The notes beneath the pieces are model-generated. The model saw only the letters and a program-made list of their open reading frames with translations, searched no databases and was not told where the DNA came from. A stretch of DNA of 6,911 nucleotides from positions 1-6,911 of the forward strand of contig JAUWYL010000037.1 in NCBI GenBank assembly GCA_030615855.1, read 5' to 3'. Positions 1 through 5,888 of this stretch are shown here, in pieces (the first letter of the stretch is position 1; each line of letters starts with the position of its first letter). This DNA is from a bacterium (GTDB lineage: Bacteria > UBP18 > UBA7526). The translations under genes were made by a program, and so were the position numbers.

Positions 1-741
1 CCTCAGGGCCTTCTTCTGAATGGACTCCTGGGCCACCTCAAGATTGAAATCGATTATTCCTTCCTTATCTGGTTTAGTAGTCATGACCCCCAGTTCCAAG
101 GCGTTCAAGGCTTTTCGGGCATCCCCATCACAATAGGTGGCCAGGTGCTTCGAGGCCTCTTTACCCATTTTTACCTTGTAGCCCTTTAGCCCTTCCTTCA
201 GGCCTCTCTTTACTATCTTTTCGATATCCTTTGCTTTTAAAGGTTTGAACTCAAAGACCAGGGAGCGGGAGAGAAGGGCGGGAATGACAGAAAAGTAAGG
301 GTTATGAATGGTAGCCCCGATTAAAATAATGACCCCCTCCTCTACATGGGGGAGTAAGGTATCCTGTTGGGCCTTATTGAAGCGGTGAATCTCGTCAATG
401 CACATAGTGGTCTTCTTCCCGTACATCACCCGCCTATCCTTTGCCTGGGCAACAACCTTTCTAATCTCTCCTACTCCACAAGTGGTAGCATTGAGGTATT
501 CAAAGTGAGATTCTGTCCTTCGGGCGATGATGTAGGCTAAGGCGCTCTTACCAGTTCCCGGCGGTCCCCAGAAGATGGCAGAGCTTATCCTGTCCGCCTC
601 TATTGCTCGACGCAATAACTTCCCCCTGGAGAGGATAGGCTCCTGGCCCACGAATTCTTTCAAATCCTTGGGCCTCATCCTCAGAGCCAGAGGAGCCTCT
701 TCAGAAATCTTTTTCTTTCCCTTTTCTTCAAAGAGATCCAT
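1..741 (-). CDS. rarA: Replication-associated recombination protein A (RarA/MgsA), AAA+ ATPase, 3' end cut by window edge
   Basis: The protein is a clamp-loader-like AAA+ ATPase of the RarA/MgsA/WRNIP1 family, which acts at stalled or damaged replication forks. 247 residues are visible, without a stop, against a usual length of about 430-450, so the C-terminal part lies off the left edge. In order one sees Walker A GPPGTGKS (residues 59-66), the family-typical Ala-Thr stretch before GVGEIR (about 85-94), Walker B MCIDEIHRF (113-121), sensor 1 GAT (142-144), an arginine-finger region LLSRS (156-160), and sensor 2 GDARKALNALE (206-216). The ATG at 741 is chosen because a GAGGA lies 4 bases upstream and the protein starts MDLFEE, as many RarA proteins do. 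The sensor-1 segment reads GATIHNPYF rather than the GATTENPSF known from E. coli; NPY-type variants occur in Gram-positive RarA. It lies downstream of 6S RNA across a repeat-filled spacer, and I see no clear promoter of its own. Confidence 0.93.
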   Translation of the reverse strand, partial: MDLFEEKGKKKISEEAPLALRMRPKDLKEFVGQEPILSRGKLLRRAIEADRISSAIFWGPPGTGKSALAYIIARRTESHFEYLNATTCGVGEIRKVVAQAKDRRVMYGKKTTMCIDEIHRFNKAQQDTLLPHVEEGVIILIGATIHNPYFSVIPALLSRSLVFEFKPLKAKDIEKIVKRGLKEGLKGYKVKMGKEASKHLATYCDGDARKALNALELGVMTTKPDKEGIIDFNLEVAQESIQKKALR

Positions 742-762
742 TCCATCCTCGCTTCGCTCGTC

Positions 763-871
763 AACACAGATTAGCACAGATTTAAAATACAGATTAGCAC
801 GGATTATTCGCGTTGATTCGTGTTTTAGTTATCTTCCGTTTCTGCTTTACAGTTCGCGTATATTCGCGTCT
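763..871. repeat. Degenerate decamer repeat array, inverted about its centre, between 6S RNA and rarA
   Basis: Almost the whole 140-base gap between the 6S RNA and rarA is made of short related units. Positions 763-782 and 788-805 carry minus-strand units (on the plus strand CACAGATTAGCACAGATT and ACAGATTAGCACGGATT). From 806 the units turn to the plus strand: ATTCGCGTTG, ATTCGTGTTT, then after a degraded stretch (826-851) TTCGCGTAT and ATTCGCGTCT. The 17-mer at 853-869 (TTCGCGTATATTCGCGT) recurs exactly at 4105-4121. The 14-mer GATTAGCACAGATT at 769-782 recurs exactly at 5895-5908. No coding sequence or clear promoter is visible in the gap. Confidence 0.85.
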
Positions 872-881
872 TAAAAGAAAA
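872..881 (-). terminator. Likely 3' end signal of 6S RNA
   Basis: On the minus strand the GC-rich 3' arm of the 6S closing stem (AGCGGGGAAC) is followed at once by TTTTCTTTTA. A GC helix followed by a U-rich run resembles an intrinsic terminator. However, the 5' arm of this helix lies about 145 nt upstream, so this may instead be a processing or release site. No compact local hairpin precedes it. Confidence 0.4.
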
Positions 882-1036
882 GTTCCCCGCTCAGGCCGTG
901 TGTGGAAACTTTTGAATCGGCTTTACGCCAAGTGGGTACCCTACTAGTCGCCAGGAAATTTCTTTCCCGACTCGGGCCCCCAGTTTAGAAGTGTCGACTC
1001 AAAATTGTTGCCGCATCACGCGCTAGAGCAGGGAAC
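882..1036 (-). ncRNA. ssrS: 6S RNA, regulator of sigma-70 RNA polymerase
   Basis: 6S RNA mimics an open promoter and sequesters housekeeping RNA polymerase, mainly in stationary phase. The fold is visible. The 5' end GTTCCCTGCT pairs with the 3' end AGCGGGGAAC over 10 bp with one G-U. Weaker pairing (CGUG with CACG) follows. Two long unpaired strands then form the central bubble (roughly 983-1020 and 892-932). The top is a long hairpin at 933-982: TGGGGGCCC pairs with GGGTACCCA with one mismatch, then AGTCG/CGACT and GGAAA/TTTCC, capped by a GAAA tetraloop. At 155 nt it is somewhat shorter than the E. coli and B. subtilis RNAs (about 185-200 nt). Its position just after zapA matches the classic zapA-ssrS order. 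It has its own promoter. Sequence similarity to known 6S RNAs could not be tested here; the call rests on fold and neighbourhood. Confidence 0.88.
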
Positions 1037-1043
1037 TAATTAT

Positions 1044-1072
1044 AGTATAACACACTTTTTTTCAATTTGCAA
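1044..1072 (-). promoter_or_regulatory. Sigma-70-type promoter of 6S RNA
   Basis: Read on the minus strand, a -35 box TTGCAA (1067-1072) and a -10 box TATACT (1044-1049) are separated by exactly 17 bases. The first base of the 6S closing stem lies 8 bases past the -10 box, right for a start at about 1036-1037. The spacer contains an A-tract. The -35 box begins 7 bases after the zapA stop codon, so 6S RNA can be made independently of the pheT-zapA operon. Confidence 0.85.
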
Positions 1073-1079
1073 GCAAAAT

Positions 1080-1367
1080 CTATCTTAATCCCTGTTCAAG
1101 AAGCTTGATCAGTTTCTTCTGTCTTTCCCTTGTTCTTCTGTTAGAGAGTTCAGTCTCTCTCTTCAACTTATGGAGTTCATCTGCGATGTTTAATGCGGCT
1201 TTAACAGCAAGCTTAGCGGAAAGTACCTGAGAACCAGCAGGGGCTAGCTTTCTCATCTTGCTATCTACATATCGAGCCAACCTCTTGACGTACCTTTCCT
1301 CCTCGCCTCCTTCTACTCTTATGGGATAGCTACTACCCAAGATCTCTATCTTTATGGTCTTGGTCAT
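1080..1367 (-). CDS. zapA: Cell division protein ZapA
   Basis: ZapA binds FtsZ and cross-links or stabilises protofilaments in the Z ring. The 95 residues match the usual family size. The N-terminal beta strand and turn (TKTIKIEILGSSYPIRV, residues 2-18) is followed by the conserved segment YVDSKMRKLA (33-42), then AKLAVKAALNIADELHKLK (51-69), which is the ZapA signature. A charged C-terminal helix follows, expected to form the dimer/tetramer coiled coil. Its ATG overlaps the stop codon of the upstream small coiled-coil ORF (ATGA), so translation is probably coupled; there is only a weak purine-rich stretch upstream. The neighbours pheT before and 6S RNA after are the common bacterial context for zapA. 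Confidence 0.93.
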   Translation of the reverse strand: MTKTIKIEILGSSYPIRVEGGEEERYVKRLARYVDSKMRKLAPAGSQVLSAKLAVKAALNIADELHKLKRETELSNRRTRERQKKLIKLLEQGLR

Positions 1368-1519
1368 CTTCCCGTCTTCTCTAAACGAGCGAGAAGTTCT
1401 TCTACTCGAAGTCTGACAAAATCCTTGGTCTTCTTCAGGGTCTCGTTTTCATTCTTGAGTTTAGCCATTAATGTCAGGATTTTCCTAATTCTTTCTTCCA
1501 GCCTATCTAAATCGTTCAC
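1364..1519 (-). CDS. Small ZapB-like coiled-coil protein between pheT and zapA
   Basis: This is a 51-residue ORF with a GTG start that overlaps the pheT stop (GTGA, positions 1516-1519). Its TGA overlaps the zapA ATG (ATGA, 1364-1367). A GAGG lies 8 bases before the GTG, inside the end of pheT. The predicted protein is almost one helix: it starts VNDLDRLEERIRKIL and continues with heptad-spaced Leu/Ile/Val among many Glu, Lys and Arg, with no Pro and no internal Gly. Short coiled-coil proteins of the ZapB type (DUF904-like) act with ZapA at the division ring, and a small coiled-coil gene next to zapA is known in other genomes. The ORF and its two overlaps are seen directly. The ZapB-like role is inferred from shape and position, because coiled coils give weak homology. 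Confidence 0.75.
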   Translation of the reverse strand: MNDLDRLEERIRKILTLMAKLKNENETLKKTKDFVRLRVEELLARLEKTGR

Positions 1520-3477
1520 TTTCTGATCCTCGCCTCCAGCCTCTTCTCCAGCCCCAGAGAGATCCTCTGGTGGAGCTTCTTAATCTCCTCATCCTTAAGC
1601 GTCCTATTCTTTGCACGATAGGAGATGGAGTAGGCCAATCCCTTATGGCCGGAGGGAATCTGAGTTCCCCGGTAAAGATCGAAGAATTCGACCTTCTCCA
1701 CCAGTTCGCCCCCCAGGGAATAGATGGTCTGGACAATCTCTTCAGAAGTAATCTTCTCCGGAAGAGATAGGGCGATGTCTCGGACAATGGCCGGATACTT
1801 GGGAAGTTTTCGGAATCTCTTCTCTCTTCTCATTAAAAGAAATTCTTCCAGGTCAAGTTCAAAAACAAAGGCCCTCCTCTCTATTCCAAAACAGGAGAGG
1901 ACCTTGAGGTTCATCTCTCCCAAAAGGCCTACCTTTCTATGAGCGATTAAAACCTCTCCTCCCCTTCCGGAAAGAAGAAAGGGTAAGGAAGCAGAATCGA
2001 ACCTGGGAGATGCAATGGTCAGTTCTTCGCAGAGGGCCTCCAGGATTCCCTTCAGGTCATAAATATCGCCTTCTCCAGAGAGAAGCGCTCCCAGGGCCAT
2101 CTGCTCTTTTCCAGGAGCGAAGACGCGGCCCAGTTCAAAGACCTTTACTATGGAGTTCCCCTGATTGAGGTTATGGATAAGATTTTTAAGTAGCCCAGGA
2201 ATGAGGCTGGGTCGCATGACATTCTGCCTCTCAGTCAAGGGGTTAGTTAGCTTGATGATTTCACCCATCCTCTTCCCCTCATCAAGGGAGATGAAGCCAT
2301 AGTTAATCACTTCTCTCAGACCACAGGCGACTAAGATCTCTCTAATCCTGGGGACTAAGGTCTCGAGAAGTTCTTGGGGATGGGAAGCTATCTCCCCTTC
2401 AGGTAAGAGAGAAGGAATCTTGTGGTAGCCGTATATTCTGGCAATTTCCTCAATTAAATCGATCTCTCTGGTAATCTCCCTTCTATAGGAAGGAACTTCA
2501 ACTAATTTTCCCTTCACTTTAAACCCTAATCTCTTCAGTATTCCTTTTATCTGCTTCCATGAGAGACGGGTCCCCAATAAGGCATTGACCCTCTCTCTCC
2601 TTAAGGTTATTCTCTTCGGTTTCCTGGGTAGAAAATTTCTATCAACGAAGGCTATCTCTTCCCCACCCGCCAGTTCAAGGATTAGATCCCGCGCCCTCCG
2701 TGAGGCGGTAAGTACTCCTTCTGGGTCGACATCCCTCTCAAATCTATAAGATGATTCGGTGAAGAGGTTTATTTTCTTTGCTCCCTTTCTCACTACTATG
2801 GGGTCAAAGTAGGCGCTTTCTAACAAGATGTTCTTCGTCTTCTTTGTAACCTGGGTATTTTCTCCTCCCATGATCCCGGCCAAAGCGATTGGCCTCTTAT
2901 CATCAGCGATAATCAGGATACTCTTATCCAGTATTCTTTTTCTACCATCAAGAGTAGTTATTCTCTCCCTCTCCTTCGCTCTACGCACAACTATCTTCTT
3001 CTCTTTTATCTTATCTAAATCAAAGGCATGGAGGGGCTGACCGGTTTCAAATAATAGATAGTTGGTAATATCTACGACATTATTGATGGGCTTTATTCCC
3101 ATACTCTTCAGGCGTTCTTTTAGCCATAAAGGAGAAGGTTTAACCCTCACATTCTTAATTACTCGGCCAGTATAACGAGGGCAACCTTTCCTATCCTTTA
3201 TCTCTACTTTGATAATTCCTTTTTTCTTTTTATCCTCTTCATTTATTTTGGGTAGTTTCAAGGGTCTATTGATTAGAGCCGATACTTCTCGGGCAACACC
3301 GAGGATACTGGCACAATCCCCCCGATTGGTAGTGAGGTCAAGTTCCAGAATGGTATCATTGCCAGACTTCTGGATATGACTTACCTCCGCCCCCGCCATA
3401 GTCAACCTATGAGCCAATTCTTGGGGAGAAAGTTTAACATCAATATATTCTCTCAACCAGCTAAGCGGAACTTTCAT
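1516..3477 (-). CDS. pheT: Phenylalanyl-tRNA synthetase beta subunit, short form without the EMAP tRNA-binding domain
   Basis: This is the beta subunit of the cytoplasmic alpha2beta2 enzyme that charges tRNA(Phe). The domains seen are: B1, starting MKVPLSWLREYIDVKLS; B3/B4 editing region at about 95-265, with GQPLHAFDLDKI (146-157), GIMGGEN (201-207) and ESSYRFERDVDPEG (241-254); B5 at about 288-355, with IDLIEEIARIYGYHKIP (339-355); the catalytic-like core at about 370-545; and the C-terminal ferredoxin-fold anticodon-binding domain at about 556-650 (KLPKYPAIVRDIALSLP). It is 653 residues long against the usual 790-800. The missing part is the OB-fold EMAP/B2 domain, normally inserted in B1. 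Here residues 34-43 (HIQKSGNDTI) lead straight into LELDLTTNRGDC. The ATG has AAGGA 8 bases upstream. The gap to the FxLYD gene is 34 bases, and it overlaps the next ORF by 4 bases. Confidence 0.96.
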   Translation of the reverse strand: MKVPLSWLREYIDVKLSPQELAHRLTMAGAEVSHIQKSGNDTILELDLTTNRGDCASILGVAREVSALINRPLKLPKINEEDKKKKGIIKVEIKDRKGCPRYTGRVIKNVRVKPSPLWLKERLKSMGIKPINNVVDITNYLLFETGQPLHAFDLDKIKEKKIVVRRAKERERITTLDGRKRILDKSILIIADDKRPIALAGIMGGENTQVTKKTKNILLESAYFDPIVVRKGAKKINLFTESSYRFERDVDPEGVLTASRRARDLILELAGGEEIAFVDRNFLPRKPKRITLRRERVNALLGTRLSWKQIKGILKRLGFKVKGKLVEVPSYRREITREIDLIEEIARIYGYHKIPSLLPEGEIASHPQELLETLVPRIREILVACGLREVINYGFISLDEGKRMGEIIKLTNPLTERQNVMRPSLIPGLLKNLIHNLNQGNSIVKVFELGRVFAPGKEQMALGALLSGEGDIYDLKGILEALCEELTIASPRFDSASLPFLLSGRGGEVLIAHRKVGLLGEMNLKVLSCFGIERRAFVFELDLEEFLLMRREKRFRKLPKYPAIVRDIALSLPEKITSEEIVQTIYSLGGELVEKVEFFDLYRGTQIPSGHKGLAYSISYRAKNRTLKDEEIKKLHQRISLGLEKRLEARIRK

Positions 3478-3511
3478 TTTTTCTTTCCTTAGATTGTATA
3501 AAACTAACCCG

Positions 3512-4075
3512 TTATTCTTTTTCTAAAGTAGTTTGCACAATATCAAAATCACTAACACTAATCTTGACAGAAGCAGATTTTCTTGAGGCCAAGATTTCTT
3601 CAGATTCTTTATGGGTGCCAAGTTCTCTTTTGAACGAAAAATCTACTGATTGTTTGGGTAGTATGAATCCCAATGAATGCAACCATTTATTTTCCACATC
3701 TATGAGGTTTCCTTCCACATTGTAAAAAGACGCATTTACTTTAATCGATTTTAAAGTCTTATCTGAATTGTTTACAATTGTCCCTATAACTTTTTCTTTT
3801 GTTGGCCAAGACGAGGGGGCTTTTTTAATATTTGTAATTTCTAAAAGTTTAAGAGTATTAAGTTTCTCAAGTGCTTTCTTTTCACTCTCTTGACCCATTT
3901 GCGTAAACGGGCTTGTTATCTCAGTAGTAATTTCTCCAAACCCTCTTTTAATTTTAGGCACGGTGAAAGAGAACATCGCAACTGTTAATAAAGGCCATAC
4001 CACTAATGCAATTATAACAACAATAATTGGACTATTTAACGCTTTCCAGATATATTTTCCAACTGGTTTATTCAT
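3512..4075 (-). CDS. Membrane-anchored FxLYD-like domain protein inserted between pheS and pheT
   Basis: I recognise no specific gene. The 187-residue protein has a Lys-containing N-terminus, one hydrophobic segment at about 15-37 (SPIIVVIIALVVWPLL and onward), a linker at about 40-90, and a beta-rich C-terminal domain. The run GTIVNNSDKTLKSIKVNASF (98-117), followed by YNVEGNLID and LHSLGFILPKQSVDFSF, fits the FxLYD pattern, a small extracytoplasmic beta domain of unknown function in many bacterial surface proteins. Positive charges before the segment suggest N-in topology with the domain outside. The ATG at 4075 is chosen over one 30 bases upstream because AAAGGAG lies 8 bases before it, while the upstream ATG falls in the repeat array. 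It is AT-rich: 99 of 300 bases are G/C in 3541-3840, against 56 of 120 in pheS 4741-4860. It splits the normally adjacent pheS and pheT, which suggests later insertion. Confidence 0.82.
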   Translation of the reverse strand: MNKPVGKYIWKALNSPIIVVIIALVVWPLLTVAMFSFTVPKIKRGFGEITTEITSPFTQMGQESEKKALEKLNTLKLLEITNIKKAPSSWPTKEKVIGTIVNNSDKTLKSIKVNASFYNVEGNLIDVENKWLHSLGFILPKQSVDFSFKRELGTHKESEEILASRKSASVKISVSDFDIVQTTLEKE

Positions 4076-4083
4076 AACAATTT

Positions 4084-4090
4084 CTCCTTT
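4084..4090 (-). promoter_or_regulatory. Ribosome binding site fixing the FxLYD gene start at 4075
   Basis: On the minus strand AAAGGAG ends 8 bases before the ATG at 4075. The alternative in-frame ATG at 4105 has only repeat sequence upstream (ACGCGA), with no Shine-Dalgarno match. Confidence 0.8.
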
Positions 4091-4103
4091 CGTTTTGGAT
4101 TTC

Positions 4104-4163
4104 ATTCGCGTATATTCGCGTTCGTCTATTTTTTGCTCCGTGCATTCGCGATAATTCGCGTCT
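4104..4163 (+). repeat. Degenerate decamer repeat array between pheS and the FxLYD gene
   Basis: Read on the plus strand, ATTCGCGTAT (4104) and ATTCGCGTTC (4114) stand side by side. A degraded stretch containing CTCCGTGC follows (4124-4143), and then ATTCGCGATA (4144) and ATTCGCGTCT (4154). All clear units sit on a 10-base register. The array runs into the pheS stop codon (4163-4165); the 12-mer ATTCGCGTCTTA here recurs exactly at 862-873, so the TTA that reads as the pheS TAA is also part of the shared repeat edge. The 17-mer at 4105-4121 recurs at 853-869. Strand given is that on which the units read ATTCGCG. Confidence 0.85.
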
Positions 4164-5167
4164 TAGAACTGCCTCAAGAACCTCAGATCGTTCTCAAAAA
4201 ATAGTCTCATATCGCTAATATTATACTTGAGCATGGCGATTCTTTCTATTCCCACGCCGAAGGCAAAACCGGTATATTTCTCAGAGTCATAGCCTACCGC
4301 TTTAAAAACGGAAGGATCTATCATCCCGGAACCCAAAATCTCAAGCCATCCCGTTCTCTTACAGACAGAACATCCCTTTCCCTTGCAGATGAGACAGCCG
4401 ATGTCCACCTCTGCACTAGGCTCGGTATAAGGGAAGAAGGAGGGACGAAATCGAATGGGGGTTTTGGGGCCGAATAATTCATTTAAGAAGACCTCTAACA
4501 CTCCTTTTAAATGAGAAAAACTAATCCCCTCATCAACCATGAATCCTTCTACCTGATGGAACATGGGTAAGTGGCTGGCATCCACTGCCTCATACCTATA
4601 TACCTTGCCCAAAGAGATGACCCTGATGGGAGGTTTCTTTTTCTCCATAACATGTATCTGTACGGGAGAGGTATGGCTTCTTAGTAGAGTATTTTTAGTG
4701 AGATAGAAGGTATCGAGCATCCCTCGTGCTGGGTGCCCGGGAGGCATATTAAGGGCCTCGAAGTTATAGTAATCGGTCTCTATCTCCGGGCCCTGGACGA
4801 TGCGAAAACCCAATCTGGAAAAGATTCCCGTGACTTCATTTAAGACTTGGGTTATGGGATGGAGTCCTCCTAAGGAGGGCCTCTTTCCTGGAAGGGTGAG
4901 GTCTAAAGGAGCTAAGATCCGCTTCTCTTTAGCCTTTGCTTTCTTCTCTTCTATCACCTGACTTAAGCTCTTCTTTATCTCATTGGCCAGCCTTCCTAAG
5001 GAAGGCCGCATTTCCTTAGGCAGTTTTCCTATTTCCCGAATAAGGAGAGTAAGAAACCCTTTCCTTCCTAAAGACTTTACTCTCAGAGCCTCTATCTCTT
5101 CAAGGGTTTTGGCCTTCTTTAAGGCTTCTTCTGCTTCTTTTTGAATTTTTGAAAGTCTCTCTTTCAA
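4163..5167 (-). CDS. pheS: Phenylalanyl-tRNA synthetase alpha subunit
   Basis: This is the catalytic alpha subunit of the alpha2beta2 class II enzyme that activates phenylalanine and transfers it to tRNA(Phe). The 334 residues are the usual length. An N-terminal antiparallel coiled coil (about 1-85) holds tRNA. Motif 1 lies around 103-130 (HPITQVLNEV to GPEIE). The RSHTSPVQ signature is at 163-170, motif 2 at 188-208 with RYEAVDASH and PMFHQVEG, and motif 3 near 300-309 (GFAFGVGIER). The typical ending FFENDLRFLRQF is present. Four cysteines in a C-x2-C-x4-C-x2-C pattern (258, 261, 266, 269) form a probable zinc knuckle, present in many but not all bacterial PheS. The start is TTG at 5167, supported by AAAGGGAG 6 bases upstream. 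The start lies 3 bases after the RCK gene stop, so the two genes are probably coupled. Confidence 0.96.
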   Translation of the reverse strand: MKERLSKIQKEAEEALKKAKTLEEIEALRVKSLGRKGFLTLLIREIGKLPKEMRPSLGRLANEIKKSLSQVIEEKKAKAKEKRILAPLDLTLPGKRPSLGGLHPITQVLNEVTGIFSRLGFRIVQGPEIETDYYNFEALNMPPGHPARGMLDTFYLTKNTLLRSHTSPVQIHVMEKKKPPIRVISLGKVYRYEAVDASHLPMFHQVEGFMVDEGISFSHLKGVLEVFLNELFGPKTPIRFRPSFFPYTEPSAEVDIGCLICKGKGCSVCKRTGWLEILGSGMIDPSVFKAVGYDSEKYTGFAFGVGIERIAMLKYNISDMRLFFENDLRFLRQF

Positions 5168-5170
5168 TGC

Positions 5171-5875
5171 CTACTCCCTTTTGCTGGAAAGCTTTTTAAG
5201 TTTTGCCAGATGCTCATCCTTACCAATGACCACTAAGTGATCCCCCTTCTCTATCTTATCGTCTGCTTTGGGAGCAATATTGACAGTCTCCACAAAGTCT
5301 GTCTCCCCGGCCTTGGTGAGATGGGGAACCTTCTTCTTTATGGTAATGAGATTTGCTCCATATTTCGCCCGAATATCAAGGTCTCTTATCGTCTTTCCTA
5401 CAAAGGCCTCTGGGGCCACAATCTCCATGATGCTATGACCGGAAGATAATTCCATCTGCTCCAGAACATTAGGGGCAACAAGGATCTGAGCCAGCCGCTC
5501 ACCCATCTCCTTCTCAGGGAAGATCACCTTATCTGCCCCGATCTTCTGCAGGATCCTCCCATGGCGAGCATTGAGAGCCTTGGCCACTACCTCCTTTACC
5601 CCGATCTCCTTTAACAAGAGGGTAATTAAGATGCTCGCTTGAATATCCGCTCCAATGGCTACTATGGCAACATCCACATCCTCAATCCCCACCGCCCTCA
5701 GGGCTTTCTCATCCGTAGCATCGAGCTCTACCGCCTGGCCAACCAAATCACTCATCTCAGCCACCCGCTCCTCGTTCTCGTCAATGGCCAGCACCTCATG
5801 TCCCTGGTTAACCAGAGTTCGGGCCACGCTTGAGCCGAACCTTCCCAGACCAATTACCGCAAACTGTCTCGCCAT
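5171..5875 (-). CDS. ktrA: K+ uptake regulatory subunit with RCK/TrkA domains (KtrA/TrkA type)
   Basis: This is the cytoplasmic gating ring subunit that binds nucleotides and opens the membrane channel subunit encoded just upstream. It has 234 residues and a single RCK unit, as in KtrA/KtrC rather than the double-unit E. coli TrkA. The Rossmann fold starts AVIGLGRFGSSVA with glycines 9, 11 and 14, and the acidic residue ending beta-2 is D32 (VLAIDENEERV). The stretch NARHGRILQKIGADKVIFPE (102-121) is typical of the family. The C-terminal TrkA_C part is about 155-225, ending in GDHLVVIG (211-218). The ATG at 5875 has a perfect AAGGAGG 5 bases upstream; a GTG 18 bases further upstream would overlap that site and the repeat array and is rejected. 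The KtrA or TrkA name cannot be settled from this alone. Confidence 0.93.
   Translation of the reverse strand: MARQFAVIGLGRFGSSVARTLVNQGHEVLAIDENEERVAEMSDLVGQAVELDATDEKALRAVGIEDVDVAIVAIGADIQASILITLLLKEIGVKEVVAKALNARHGRILQKIGADKVIFPEKEMGERLAQILVAPNVLEQMELSSGHSIMEIVAPEAFVGKTIRDLDIRAKYGANLITIKKKVPHLTKAGETDFVETVNIAPKADDKIEKGDHLVVIGKDEHLAKLKKLSSKRE
5174..5181 (-). promoter_or_regulatory. Ribosome binding site supporting the TTG start of pheS
   Basis: On the minus strand AAAGGGAG ends 6 bases before the TTG at 5167. It lies within the last codons of the upstream RCK gene, so a ribosome finishing that gene meets the pheS start at once. Confidence 0.75.
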
Positions 5876-5880
5876 TTCTC

Positions 5881-5887
5881 CCTCCTT
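5881..5887 (-). promoter_or_regulatory. Ribosome binding site of the RCK subunit gene
   Basis: AAGGAGG on the minus strand is 5 bases before the ATG at 5875. It decides the start against the longer GTG option at 5893, whose reading frame would run through this site. The repeat array begins one base upstream of it. Confidence 0.85.
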
Positions 5888-5888
5888 G

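Noticed and set aside
748-762. CTCGCTTCGCTCGTC as a separate repeat or operator before rarA
   Set aside because: It is only a short internal near-duplication of CGCT and is not found elsewhere in the window; its complement supplies the rarA Shine-Dalgarno.
763-871. CRISPR array
   Set aside because: Units are about 10 bases, degenerate and change orientation; there are no spacers of uniform length and no cas genes.
575-874. Plus-strand ORF of 99 codons
   Set aside because: It overlaps the start of rarA in antisense and runs through the repeat array; composition and sequence look non-coding.
1503-1787. Minus-strand ORF of 94 codons inside the 3' end of pheT
   Set aside because: It is out of frame within the conserved anticodon-binding domain of pheT, rich in Arg and Ser, and typical of frame shadowing.
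3488-3530. Possible promoter before pheT (TATACAAT on the minus strand)
   Set aside because: The -10-like element has no acceptable -35 box at 16-18 bases upstream; co-transcription with the preceding gene is simpler.
4076-4105. Upstream ATG adding 10 residues to the FxLYD-like protein
   Set aside because: The ATG sits in the repeat array without a Shine-Dalgarno; the ATG at 4075 has AAAGGAG at 8 bases.
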